Part shown: piece by piece, positions 35,068 to 44,267 of the stretch
Position numbering within the stretch: the first letter of the stretch is position 1
Layout: each line of letters starts with the position of its first letter
NCBI GenBank assembly: GCA_009901575.1
Contig: WXYP01000001.1
Coordinates: 372,001 to 436,000 of the forward strand
Source: Flavobacteriaceae bacterium R38
GTDB lineage: Bacteria; Bacteroidota; Bacteroidia; Flavobacteriales; Flavobacteriaceae
Length of the DNA: 64,000 nt
Direction: 5' to 3'
Made by a program: the position numbers and the translations under genes
Notes under the pieces: generated by a model
What the model saw: the letters and a program-made list of their open reading frames with translations, nothing else
Databases searched by the model: none
What the model was told of the DNA's origin: nothing

Positions 35068-36855
35068 TTATTTAGTTGAATTAATCCAACTATTGATTTT
35101 TTTATCGAGTAAGTTAAGTGGTAACGATCCCGATTCTAATACTTTATTGTGAAATTCTTTGATATTAAACTTTTCTCCAAGCTCATTTTCAGCTTTACTT
35201 CTTAACTCTCTGATTTTTAACTGCCCTATTTTATAGGATAACGCCTGCCCTGGGATAGCCATATAACGTTCAATCTCAGAAATAATACTTGCTTCGCTTT
35301 CTGCTTCATTAGCCAAAGAATATTGAATTGCTTCTTCCCGACTCCAGCCTTTGACGTGTAAGCCAGTATCTACTACAAGACGTATAGCTCGATGCATTTC
35401 TGCACTTAACATCCCAAAATATTGATATGGATCGTCATATAAACCTAATTCTTTACCTAAAGATTCTGTATACAAGGCCCATCCTTCTCCATATGCACTA
35501 TACCAAAGTGTTTTTCTGAAACTAGGAAGGTTTGTGTTTTCTTGTTGCAAAGAGATCTGATAATGATGACCGGGGATAGCTTCATGAAGGAATAAATCTT
35601 CATCAGAAAACACATTATATTTTTTTACATCTGGAATGGGAACATAAAAAATACCAGGACGTGTTCCATCTAAAGATCCCGGATTGTATTGAGCACTCGC
35701 AGAAGCTTCTCTAAAGGCTTCCGTACGTCTTATTTCGAAAGCTGTTTTAGGAGAGAGATCAAATAATTTCTCAAGGTTTGGCTCCATTTTTTCATGAATT
35801 GATTTGAAGTTTTCTATAACTTCTCCAGGATTTTTAAATGGAATCAGGCTTCTTTTATTTCTTACATGATTAAAAAATGATTTTAGATCTTCTTCATAAC
35901 CTACCTGTCTTTTTACTTTTTCCATCTCCATAGATATTCTCTCTACTTCGTTCAAACCTAGTTGATGGATTTCTTCGGCAGTCATATTTGTAGTAGTAAA
36001 GTTTTTGATTAAATAATCATAATACTTTTTCCCATTTGGAATAGCATTAATTCCAGACGATGATCTCCCGGCTTTCAGGTATACTGTTTTAATGAATGTG
36101 TTTAGCCTGGTAATCGCAGGTACAACTTTATTGTCAATAGTAGAAGTGTAAGCATGGGTTAGCTCATTTTTTTCTTCTTTTGAAAAAGATCCCGGGAAGT
36201 GCTTTACCGGAAGAAAAAATAAACTTTGTTCTGTTTTACCTTTTGCTAACTTTTCAAGTTGAGGAACTACTTTCTTGATTAACGATTTAGGGAGTACATA
36301 CCCTAATTCAATTCCCTTTTTCATATTAACTTGAGCCGTATCGCACCATGCCGTGAACTTTTCGAGACGCTTCAACCAGTTTTTATAATCTTCAACTGTT
36401 TTAAAGGGTTGAGCTCCGCTACCACTTCCCAATTGTCCTATAGTTAATGGTAATGAGAACATCTGGTTGATAGGCATGAGTTCTGCTCGGAATGTAAACC
36501 CTTTTAATGCCTGGTTCAACTCCCAGTTTAGAATATCTTTACTTAATTTTTCTTCTTCAGATAGTAAAGCATCTCCATACATTGCCAGGGAATCTTTATA
36601 GGTCTTATAAAAAGATTTAGCTTCTTCTATATACGCTTTAGAAATGTCAATAGGTAGTAAATCATTATACCTGTTATCTCCCGCAGAAGTAGCATTTAAG
36701 GGATTTAATTTTAGGGTTCCCTGATGATAAGATTCAAAAACATTTACAATAGGAGGAAGTACAAAATTTGAAACCGTTGGCTCTTCTTTTTTTTCTTTTT
36801 TGCAGGAAGATAAAGAAATGAGGATGAAAACGATTGCATAAAAATGTTTTTTCAT
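35068..36855 (-). CDS. DUF885 peptidase-like lipoprotein
   Basis: 595 residues from the ATG at 36855, which places MKKHFYAIVFILISLSSCKK as an SPII lipoprotein signal; a start three codons earlier is also possible. The zinc-type motif LHEAIPGHHYQ and the later SAYGEGWALYTESLGKELG are the DUF885 signature, distantly related to gluzincin carboxypeptidases. It should hydrolyse peptides or related amides in the periplasm. A second family member lies in the hydroxyproline cluster at 45855. It precedes DoxX on the same strand. Confidence 0.9.
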   Translation of the reverse strand: MKKHFYAIVFILISLSSCKKEKKEEPTVSNFVLPPIVNVFESYHQGTLKLNPLNATSAGDNRYNDLLPIDISKAYIEEAKSFYKTYKDSLAMYGDALLSEEEKLSKDILNWELNQALKGFTFRAELMPINQMFSLPLTIGQLGSGSGAQPFKTVEDYKNWLKRLEKFTAWCDTAQVNMKKGIELGYVLPKSLIKKVVPQLEKLAKGKTEQSLFFLPVKHFPGSFSKEEKNELTHAYTSTIDNKVVPAITRLNTFIKTVYLKAGRSSSGINAIPNGKKYYDYLIKNFTTTNMTAEEIHQLGLNEVERISMEMEKVKRQVGYEEDLKSFFNHVRNKRSLIPFKNPGEVIENFKSIHEKMEPNLEKLFDLSPKTAFEIRRTEAFREASASAQYNPGSLDGTRPGIFYVPIPDVKKYNVFSDEDLFLHEAIPGHHYQISLQQENTNLPSFRKTLWYSAYGEGWALYTESLGKELGLYDDPYQYFGMLSAEMHRAIRLVVDTGLHVKGWSREEAIQYSLANEAESEASIISEIERYMAIPGQALSYKIGQLKIRELRSKAENELGEKFNIKEFHNKVLESGSLPLNLLDKKINSWINSTK

Positions 36856-36960
36856 TTTAATCAAATTTTTGAATTAAATAAATATAATTCGTTTTGCTCT
36901 AAAAGTGCTTTTTATCCTTATAAATAAGTTTAAACCTGAAAAAGAATCGTTTAATTGTCG

Positions 36961-37788
36961 TTATAGCGCTATTATTTTGCTATCCTCTGGTTTTTTAAAA
37001 AAATCGGCTTCAGGAGAAAGGAACTTAATATTGCTGATAGTAGCATCACCTATTTTACCTGCAAATCCGTTTTCAACTGTCCAATTGTAATACCCCCAGT
37101 TTGTTGCAAAAGGAATTCCTTCTACATCTGTATAATTGCTGTACTTAATAGCATGTGGTTCTTCTTCTGCTTTTTCTACAGCATTCCCTCCAAAAGTTAC
37201 GATATAACCTGCGGCATGAAGCATATTGGTTTTTTCATCGGTGTATATTACGTACCAGTCATCCGGAGCATCTCCGATATTGTTTTCAAAAGTAAGTCTG
37301 GCGGTATTGTAGCTGTGATCTTCTAATGAATGCTTTTCTAGATTACTCCATTTAGTACCATTATCGTTGAGTTTATAAGGTAAAGCAAAAAAGTAAGTCC
37401 ATGTAAACATATCAAATCTGGCCCCGCGGTCATTTGCATCAGCCGGTGATAGATATACCTCATTTCCATCATAAATCAGGGAACTACCATCTTTTTTATC
37501 AATTCTTATTTTGGTAGAGTTAGGAACAAGGGTGATTTTAGCATCTAATCTGTCATTTCCACCAAAGTTGAGGTCAATATCAAATTGAATGGCATCTTTT
37601 TCCATAAAAGCATTCATTTTATGGGCTTTTTCTATCCCTGAAGTATATTTTTCTTCAGGAGTGACAGTAACAGTTTCAACATCAACTGATGTGCTTGTTA
37701 CACTGATCGCTTCTTCTTTTTTTTCTGATTGTTTACAAGAGGCGAATACAAGAGATGATAATATAAGGGTAAGAAATACTTTTTGCAT
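36961..37788 (-). CDS. DUF6503-like lipoprotein
   Basis: 275 residues from the ATG at 37788, because MQKVFLTLILSSLVFASCKQ then forms an SPII signal; the in-frame ATG nine codons earlier would add unlikely residues. The body has beta-rich segments with VYLSPADANDRGARFDMFTWTYFF and DAPDDWYVIYTDEKTNML, matching the outline of the DUF6503 outer-membrane lipoprotein family, which is related to lipoprotein-binding folds such as LolA/LolB. No enzyme motif is seen. It is a single gene between htpG and the DUF885 gene. Confidence 0.65.
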   Translation of the reverse strand: MQKVFLTLILSSLVFASCKQSEKKEEAISVTSTSVDVETVTVTPEEKYTSGIEKAHKMNAFMEKDAIQFDIDLNFGGNDRLDAKITLVPNSTKIRIDKKDGSSLIYDGNEVYLSPADANDRGARFDMFTWTYFFALPYKLNDNGTKWSNLEKHSLEDHSYNTARLTFENNIGDAPDDWYVIYTDEKTNMLHAAGYIVTFGGNAVEKAEEEPHAIKYSNYTDVEGIPFATNWGYYNWTVENGFAGKIGDATISNIKFLSPEADFFKKPEDSKIIAL

Positions 37789-37862
37789 AGTAATGGATTT
37801 AATAGTGATGGCCAAATTTACAAAATAATGAAGTTGTATTTCTTCTGCGGATTATAAAAAAA

Positions 37863-37894
37863 ACCGCCTTTCTATAAATGCATAGAAAAGCGGT
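37863..37894 (-). terminator. htpG terminator
   Basis: ACCGCctTTCTAT (37863-37875) pairs with ATAGAAAaGCGGT (37882-37894). Read on the minus strand it follows the htpG stop and ends in a run of T. Confidence 0.85.
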
Positions 37895-37918
37895 CAAACA
37901 TTATTATGAAATTTAAAC

Positions 37919-39799
37919 TTATTTTATCATTTCAAAACTTCTTTTGATGAATTGGGTAAGCTCTTCACCTTTTAAAAGATTCTGAGACAAACGTGCTAAA
38001 TCTAAAGATTGTTTAATCAATCGCTCTTGTTTAGGCTTTGTTTTAGTATTGAGTATCTGTCCAACCAATTCGTGATTGGTATTTACTGTCAAGTTATACA
38101 TTTCCGGCATGTTACTCATTCCAAACATTCCGCCACCCCCGGTTGCACTCATTTCTTTCATTCTACGCATAAATTCTGGTTGCGTAATTATAAATGGAGC
38201 AGAATTACTGTTCATAGCTTCCAACTGTACTGTATAAGTAGAGGTAGGAACAACACTATCTAAAATTTCCTTAAGATTGGTTTTTTCTTCTTCGGATAAT
38301 TTTGAAATCTGATCTTCTTCTTTCTTGATAAGATTATCAATATGATCTGCATCTACGCGAGTAAAAGATATTTTCTCTTTACTGGTTTCCAGTTTTTGAA
38401 TTAGATGAGCTACAATTGGAGAGTCTAATAATAGGACTTCATATCCTTTAGCTTTGGCTTCTTCAATATAACTGTGTTGTGCATCTTTATCACTTGCATA
38501 AAGAATTACCAGTTTATCATCCTTATCAGTTTGAGTAGCTTTAATTTGCTCCTGTAACTCTTCAAAAGTGTAGTATTTATCATCTACTGTAGGGTATAGT
38601 GCAAATTTTTCAGCTTTTTCATAGAATTTTTCTTCAGAAAGCATTCCGTACTCAATAACCATTTTGATGTCATTCCATTTCTTTTCAAAATCTTCACGAT
38701 TATCTTTAAAAAGAGAATTTAATTTATCGGCTATTTTCCTGGTAATATAACTCGAAATCTTTTTTACATTTCCGTCTGCCTGTAAATAAGACCTGGAAAC
38801 GTTTAACGGAATATCTGGTGAATCTATTACCCCGCGTAGCATTGTTAAAAATTCAGGAACAATTCCTTCTACATTATCAGTTACGAATACCTGGTTTTGG
38901 TAAAGCTGAATTCTGTCTTTTTGAAGATTCATCTCATTATTCAACTTAGGGAAATATAAGATTCCTGTTAAGTTAAACGGATAATCAACATTTAAATGAA
39001 TATTGAATAAAGGTTCTTCAAACTGAGTTGGATATAATTCTCTGTAAAAATTCTTATAATCCTCATCGTTTAATTCAGATGGTTGTTTTGTCCATGCCGG
39101 ATTCGGATTATTAATAATATCATCTACTTCAAAAGATTCCTCTTTAGCATCATCTCCTTCTCCGGTTTTAGTAGTTTCTGTTCGGGTACCAAATTTAATT
39201 GGAACCGGCATAAATTTATTGTACTTCTGTAAAAGCTCTCTTATTCTGCTTTCTTCCAGAAATTCAACTGAATCTTCTGCTATGTGTAGGATAATTTCAG
39301 TCCCTCTTTCTTTTTTATCACTCTTTTCCAGAGTAAACTTAGGACTACCATCACAGGTCCAATGCGCAGCATCTTCATCTTTATAACTTTTTGTGATGAT
39401 CTCAACTTGATCTGCTACCATGAAAGCAGAATAGAAACCTAATCCAAAATGACCAATTATACCGGTATCTTTTGCAGAATCTTTATATTTTTCTAAAAAT
39501 TCTTCAGCACCAGAAAAGGCGACTTCATTAATATATTTCTGCACTTCATCTTCTGTCATTCCCAATCCCTGATCGATAATATGAAGCTTTTTTGCCTCTT
39601 TATCAATTTTTATTTCTATTTGTGGGCTTCCATATTCAATTTTTATTTCACCAATACCGGTAAGATGCTTCAACTTCAAAGTAGCGTCTGTTGCATTGGA
39701 AATCAGCTCTCTAAGGAAGATTTCATGATCGCTATACAAGAATTTTTTAATGAGAGGAAAAATATTTTCAACGGATACATTAATATTTCCAGTTGCCAT
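37919..39799 (-). CDS. htpG: molecular chaperone HtpG (Hsp90)
   Basis: 626 residues from the ATG at 39799 (MATGNINVSVENIFPLIKK); a frame extension upstream adds hydrophobic residues not seen in the family. The GHKL ATP site is clear: ELISNATDAT, DQGLGM, GIIGHFGLGFYSAF and a later GTEIILHI. Middle-domain Arg (SRSYLQADGNVKK) and C-terminal dimer region complete the normal bacterial length. It folds client proteins with ATP. A direct repeat TGACA at 39872 and 39880 lies about 75 bp upstream and may be a heat-shock control site (uncertain). Confidence 0.97.
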   Translation of the reverse strand: MATGNINVSVENIFPLIKKFLYSDHEIFLRELISNATDATLKLKHLTGIGEIKIEYGSPQIEIKIDKEAKKLHIIDQGLGMTEDEVQKYINEVAFSGAEEFLEKYKDSAKDTGIIGHFGLGFYSAFMVADQVEIITKSYKDEDAAHWTCDGSPKFTLEKSDKKERGTEIILHIAEDSVEFLEESRIRELLQKYNKFMPVPIKFGTRTETTKTGEGDDAKEESFEVDDIINNPNPAWTKQPSELNDEDYKNFYRELYPTQFEEPLFNIHLNVDYPFNLTGILYFPKLNNEMNLQKDRIQLYQNQVFVTDNVEGIVPEFLTMLRGVIDSPDIPLNVSRSYLQADGNVKKISSYITRKIADKLNSLFKDNREDFEKKWNDIKMVIEYGMLSEEKFYEKAEKFALYPTVDDKYYTFEELQEQIKATQTDKDDKLVILYASDKDAQHSYIEEAKAKGYEVLLLDSPIVAHLIQKLETSKEKISFTRVDADHIDNLIKKEEDQISKLSEEEKTNLKEILDSVVPTSTYTVQLEAMNSNSAPFIITQPEFMRRMKEMSATGGGGMFGMSNMPEMYNLTVNTNHELVGQILNTKTKPKQERLIKQSLDLARLSQNLLKGEELTQFIKRSFEMIK

Positions 39800-39937
39800 G
39801 TGTAAGGTTTTTTTAATTGTTACGATTAATACAATATAGAGTTTCAAAAAAGATACCATAAGAAGGTATACTGACAAAGTGACATTCTGATTTAAAAGTG
39901 TTTTTTAGAAAACTTTAACGCAAATTTTGTTTAATGT

Positions 39938-40107
39938 TTTGTTTGTTTTGTTAAACAATTATTATATTTGCAATGTAAAAAATATTAGATGGGATTTTTG
40001 CTATGAAATCTCGAAAAAGTTTAAAGATACCTATAATTGGTTTGTTTATTTATTGGTTAGGTTGTTTAGAAAACGCGCTCATTCTTTGAAGCGCGTTTTC
40101 GTTTTTT
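39938..40107 (+). ncRNA. candidate small RNA with own promoter and terminator
   Basis: TTTG (39938-39941), 21 bp, then TATATTTG (39963-39970) fits the Bacteroidota TTTG...TAnnTTTG promoter. About 100 bp later GAAAACGCGCT (40069-40079) pairs with AGCGCGTTTTC (40090-40100), followed by GTTTTTT. The transcript would be about 130 nt. A 71-codon frame here runs straight through the terminator and looks random, so coding is unlikely. Not matched to a known RNA. Confidence 0.55.
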
Positions 40108-40170
40108 ATATGTTTTATTTGTCGATGTTAATTTTTGTTTAATAATTTAGGTAAAAAGTAAAACATTGTT

Positions 40171-40178
40171 TAACTTTG
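40171..40178 (+). promoter_or_regulatory. -7-like element of the TetR-like gene
   Basis: TAACTTTG fits TAnnTTTG, 21 bp upstream of the ATG at 40200; no clear -33 box. Confidence 0.4.
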
Positions 40179-40199
40179 AATAATATAAAGCTTAACAAT

Positions 40200-40871
40200 A
40201 TGACGGCCACATCTACTGAAAAAAAAGAAAACCTGACTCCAGACCAACTCGTTGCCATATACATGGATTATGTATTGGAAAATGAAAAAACACCTTCCTC
40301 AGTTTATAAATTTTGTAAAGAAGTCGAAATAAATGAAGAGGAATTTTATAAAATTTCAGGTTCTTTTGAATCGTTACAACAACAAGTTTGGAATAGTTTT
40401 TTTACAAATACTGTAGAAGTAATGCAAAAAGACGAGCATTATGATGGATTTACACACAGAAATAAAGTATTAACCTTGTTTTTTACTTTTTTTGAAATCC
40501 TTACTTTAAACAGAAGCTACGTTTTGTTTTCGCTAAAGGAACATAAAAATGTATTGAAAAACCTAGATCAGTTAAAAGGGTTAAGACGCTATATGAAGGC
40601 TTTTGCAAAAGAACTTGTTGACGATCAGGGAACAAATGCAAGCAAGAAAATAAAATTCTTGAAAAAATCTCCGGAAATTTTCTCTGAAGGAATATGGATG
40701 CAATATTTATTTCTTTTAAAATTTTGGATGGACGATAGCTCTGCCGGATTTGAGAAGACAGATATTGCTGTAGAAAAATCAGTAAATACTTTCTTTGATG
40801 TATTTGATAATACACCTTTGAATAGTGTGGTTGATTTTGGTAAATTTTTGTGGAAAGAAAAAATAGCATAA
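40200..40871 (+). CDS. TetR-like regulator with degenerate HTH
   Basis: 223 residues from the ATG at 40200. Residues about 10-60 keep the TetR HTH outline (LVAIYMDYVLENEKTPSSVYKFC, then INEEEFYKISGSFESL), though less conserved than normal; the rest is the all-helical ligand or dimer domain (LFFTFFEILTLNRSYVLFSLKEHKN). It lies 6 bp before the UbiB-family kinase gene, so it is probably co-transcribed with it. The pair is common in Flavobacteriia (from memory). Whether it still binds DNA is open. Confidence 0.7.
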   Translation: MTATSTEKKENLTPDQLVAIYMDYVLENEKTPSSVYKFCKEVEINEEEFYKISGSFESLQQQVWNSFFTNTVEVMQKDEHYDGFTHRNKVLTLFFTFFEILTLNRSYVLFSLKEHKNVLKNLDQLKGLRRYMKAFAKELVDDQGTNASKKIKFLKKSPEIFSEGIWMQYLFLLKFWMDDSSAGFEKTDIAVEKSVNTFFDVFDNTPLNSVVDFGKFLWKEKIA

Positions 40872-40877
40872 ACAATA

Positions 40878-42185
40878 TTGAAAACTTTAGATAAAATACC
40901 CACAGGCAAAATTGAACGAGCAGGAAAGCTGGTTCAAACCGGAATGAAAATAGGAGGAAATTATTTAAAGTACTACGGAGAGAAAATTATTAATCCGAAC
41001 CTCACCAAGGACGCACTAAATGAAAATAATGCAGAAGATATTTACGACGGATTAAAAAGCTTGAAAGGTAGTGCTTTAAAGGTAGCGCAAATGCTTAGTA
41101 TGGAAAAGAATCTGCTACCTAGTGCTTATGTTGAGAAATTTTCTCTGGCTCAGTTTTCAGTTCCGCCTTTATCGGCACCATTGGTAAGAAAGACATTTAA
41201 AAGGTATCAGGGCAAATATCCCGAAGAGATTTACGATTCATTTACTGCAAATTCGGTAAACGCCGCAAGTATTGGGCAAGTGCACAAAGCAAAAAAAGAA
41301 GGGAAAGAGCTGGCAGTAAAAATACAATATCCTGGTGTAGCAGAAAGCATTAGCAGTGATTTGGCTATTGTTAAACCAATAGCAATCCGAATGTTTAATT
41401 TGCAAGGAAAAGATTCTGAAAAATACTTTAAGGAAGTAGAAAATAAATTAACCGAAGAGACCAATTATATCCTTGAACTGGAACAAAGTGAGGAAATCAC
41501 AGTGGCGTGTAGTGTTATTCCGAATATGTTGTTTCCTAAATATTATAAAAATTTATCCAGCGAAAGAATTATAACTATGGATTGGATGAACGGATTGCAT
41601 TTGAGCGAGTTCATCAAAAATGATTTTTCAGAAGAAACAGGAAATAAACTAGGACAAGCATTATGGGATTTCTATATGTACCAAATGCATGGTTTGCGTA
41701 AAGTACATGCAGATCCGCATCCCGGTAATTTTTTAGTTAATGAAAAAGAGCAATTAATAGCCATAGATTTTGGGTGTATTAAACAAATTCCGGAAGATTT
41801 CTATGTGCCTTATTTTGAAATAGCAAAAAAGGAGAATTTTGAAGACGAGGCTATCTTCAAGCAAAAAATGTACGAATTGGAGATTTTGCGGGAAGATGAT
41901 TCAGAAAAGGAACTTAAATTCTTTACGGCTTTATTTAGGGAGATGCTAGGGGTTTTTACATCACCTTTCAATAAAGAATATTTTGATTTTGGAGATGACA
42001 TTTTTTGGAATAAAATAGCAGACCTTAGTGAGCGATACTCTAATGATGCTAAAATCAGAAAAATGAATGGAAACAGAGGATCTAAGCATTTCTTATATAT
42101 CAACAGAACTTTCTTTGGATTATATAATTTATTATATGATTTAAAAGCTAAAGTAGAAGTAAATAAATTTAAAGAATATCTATAA
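40878..42185 (+). CDS. AarF/UbiB (ABC1/ADCK)-family atypical kinase
   Basis: 435 residues, starting at a TTG 6 bp after the preceding stop. Family marks are the KxGQ-like LKGSALKVAQMLS, the Ala-rich loop AASIGQVHKA, the Lys in LAVKIQYPG, the catalytic loop VHADPHPGNFLV and the DFG (IDFGCI). UbiB/COQ8 proteins bind ATP and assist quinone or lipid metabolism. No C-terminal membrane anchors are obvious, unlike UbiB itself. The coupled TetR-like gene may control it. Named ubiB only loosely, so no symbol is given. Confidence 0.9.
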   Translation: MKTLDKIPTGKIERAGKLVQTGMKIGGNYLKYYGEKIINPNLTKDALNENNAEDIYDGLKSLKGSALKVAQMLSMEKNLLPSAYVEKFSLAQFSVPPLSAPLVRKTFKRYQGKYPEEIYDSFTANSVNAASIGQVHKAKKEGKELAVKIQYPGVAESISSDLAIVKPIAIRMFNLQGKDSEKYFKEVENKLTEETNYILELEQSEEITVACSVIPNMLFPKYYKNLSSERIITMDWMNGLHLSEFIKNDFSEETGNKLGQALWDFYMYQMHGLRKVHADPHPGNFLVNEKEQLIAIDFGCIKQIPEDFYVPYFEIAKKENFEDEAIFKQKMYELEILREDDSEKELKFFTALFREMLGVFTSPFNKEYFDFGDDIFWNKIADLSERYSNDAKIRKMNGNRGSKHFLYINRTFFGLYNLLYDLKAKVEVNKFKEYL

Positions 42186-42187
42186 TT

Positions 42188-43030
42188 CTACCTTGTTTTT
42201 CCGTATTCAGTAGGGTTGACTTGTTTGATGGCTTTAAACTGCCTGTTGAAGTTAGAAATATTATTAAATCCGGATTTGTCCGCAATCTCAGCAATCGAAA
42301 AATCATTATCAGCAATTAATAATTTACAGGCGTGCTCTACACGTAATTCATTTAAAAACCGAATGTAAGTTTTATTGGTACGCTTTTTAAAGTATTTGCA
42401 AAAAGCATTTTTTGTCATTGCAGAGACAGTGGCAATAGCGTCCAGAGAAATGTCATTTTGGTAGTTGTTGATGGTATATTCCAGGACATCTCTCATACGC
42501 TTACCTTCCAGATCAGTATACTTTTTTTCATAAATAAAAGATGATAGAGCTTCGTGTTTTACTTTAGAGAGCAGTTTGAGAATATTTAAAAAAATGATAA
42601 ATCGATCCAATTTGGAAGCTGCTTTTAATTGCTCAAAATTCTGAATGATTTTTGAGTGTAAAGACATGACTTTAAAACCATTTTCAATTTTTTTGAGTAA
42701 TTGTTGCAACTCATTTAATTCCCCTAATTCAAAAAAATCCGGACCAAAAGAATCCTTTTTAAAAAACAAAGTAAGCATATGCGATTTAACCTTGCTATTG
42801 GCATCGCTTTTAAAAACATGAGGAAGATTGCCTCCAATGACAAAAACATCTCCTTTTTTATAATAATTCACTGTGTTTCCAACAATGAGTGTCCCTTCTC
42901 CTTCAGCAATCATACTGATCTGAATTTCTTCATGCTGATGTAACTTATCGTAAAAAAAGTATTCAAGATCTTCCTGGTAAACCAAGGCATCATTAGTTGG
43001 TTTCGGAACTTTAAAAGGAAGGACTTTCAT
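42188..43030 (-). CDS. AraC-family regulator of the hydroxyproline cluster
   Basis: 280 residues. An N-terminal cupin-like sensor (EDLEYFFYDKLHQHEEIQISMI, then GNLPHVFKS) is followed by the two-HTH AraC domain (ISLDAIATVSAMTKNAFCKYF, FSIAEIADKSGFNNISNFNRQF). It is divergent from the hydroxyproline catabolic genes with a 195-bp shared upstream region, so it probably activates them when the substrate is present. It ends 2 bp after the convergent UbiB gene. Regulator type is certain; target and ligand are inferred. Confidence 0.9.
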   Translation of the reverse strand: MKVLPFKVPKPTNDALVYQEDLEYFFYDKLHQHEEIQISMIAEGEGTLIVGNTVNYYKKGDVFVIGGNLPHVFKSDANSKVKSHMLTLFFKKDSFGPDFFELGELNELQQLLKKIENGFKVMSLHSKIIQNFEQLKAASKLDRFIIFLNILKLLSKVKHEALSSFIYEKKYTDLEGKRMRDVLEYTINNYQNDISLDAIATVSAMTKNAFCKYFKKRTNKTYIRFLNELRVEHACKLLIADNDFSIAEIADKSGFNNISNFNRQFKAIKQVNPTEYGKTR

Positions 43031-43225
43031 AATTCAAATATACGCAAATACTATTCATAATGATTTGAAAATATTAACAAATGGAATAATATAGTATTAA
43101 TATTGGATAAAAATGTATTATTAAATGAGTAGGTATACGTATAATTTTACTTAGAAATTATTTGAACTTTTTAATCAATTGGGAAAGGTTTAAATACATC
43201 CATTAACAATAAAGAACAGATAACA

Positions 43226-44140
43226 GTGAAAATAGAATGGAAAGGGGTCATGCCCGCAGTGACCACAAAATTTACAGATGACGATCAACTAGATCTCAAA
43301 ACTTTTGAATTAAATATCAATGCACAACTTGATGCCGGTGTTCATGGAATAGTACTTGGCGGAACTCTTGGAGAAGCAAGTACGTTAAGTGATGATGAAA
43401 AAAGAATATTGACCAGGACTACTGTTTCTATCGTTAAAGAAAAAGTTCCTGTATTGATTAACATAGCAGAGCAAACTACAAAGGGGGCTATTGAAGCTGC
43501 ACACAGAGCAGAAGAAGATGGAGCAAGAGGCCTTATGATGTTACCTCCTATGCGATATAAAGCCGGAGATAGAGAAACTGTTGAATATTTTAAAGCAGTA
43601 GCTAATAATACATCATTGCCAATTATGGTGTATAACAATCCGGTAGATTATAAGATTGAAGTGACTTTAGATATGTTTGAAGAGTTGCTTAAATGTGACA
43701 ATATTGAAGCGGTAAAAGAATCGACAAGAGATATTTCTAATGTTACCAGGATTAAAAATAAGTTTGGAGATCGCTTAAAAATAATGACCGGTGTAGATAC
43801 ATTGGCATTAGAAAGCCTGTTGATGGGAGCAGATGGCTGGATTGCTGGTTTAGTTGATGCGTTTCCAAGAGAAACTGTAGCTATTTACGAATTGCAACGT
43901 GTAGGTAGGATAAAAGAAGCTCTTGAAATATACCGTTGGTTCTTACCTTTATTAGAATTGGATATCAATCCTAAATTGGTACAGAATATAAAATTGGCTG
44001 AGGTAGCAACAGGAATCGGAACAGAGAATGTAAGGCCTCCACGCTTGCCTTTATTTGGGGAAGAAAGAGCACACGTGCTTCAGGTTATTGAAAACGGATT
44101 AAAAACAAGACCGGAATTACCAGATTATAAGAATTTATAA
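43226..44140 (+). CDS. DapA-family 1-pyrroline-4-hydroxy-2-carboxylate deaminase candidate
   Basis: 304 residues with a GTG start. It is a DHDPS/NAL-family aldolase-type TIM barrel: GGTLGEASTLSDDEK near the N-terminus, Y136 in MVYNNPVDY and the Schiff-base K164 in AVKESTRDISN. In hydroxyproline pathways a member of this family deaminates and dehydrates pyrroline-4-hydroxy-2-carboxylate to 2-oxoglutarate semialdehyde. The following semialdehyde dehydrogenase and the epimerase and oxidase further on support that role over lysine synthesis. It is the first gene behind the divergent AraC regulator. Confidence 0.85.
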   Translation: MKIEWKGVMPAVTTKFTDDDQLDLKTFELNINAQLDAGVHGIVLGGTLGEASTLSDDEKRILTRTTVSIVKEKVPVLINIAEQTTKGAIEAAHRAEEDGARGLMMLPPMRYKAGDRETVEYFKAVANNTSLPIMVYNNPVDYKIEVTLDMFEELLKCDNIEAVKESTRDISNVTRIKNKFGDRLKIMTGVDTLALESLLMGADGWIAGLVDAFPRETVAIYELQRVGRIKEALEIYRWFLPLLELDINPKLVQNIKLAEVATGIGTENVRPPRLPLFGEERAHVLQVIENGLKTRPELPDYKNL

Positions 44141-44267
44141 TGCTGAATTGTTGAGAAAAGTTTTATTGAAGGATTGATATAACCGGAAAATTTACAAGTG
44201 AGTAGATACAGGAAATGCAAGGAATTAACAAAAAATGAAGAGGCAATCTTAATAAAAATCAAGAAGA

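Noticed and set aside
39927-40142. 71-codon frame on the plus strand
   Set aside because: It runs through a strong terminator hairpin, has unusual composition and no recognisable start region; the promoter-terminator layout fits a small RNA better.
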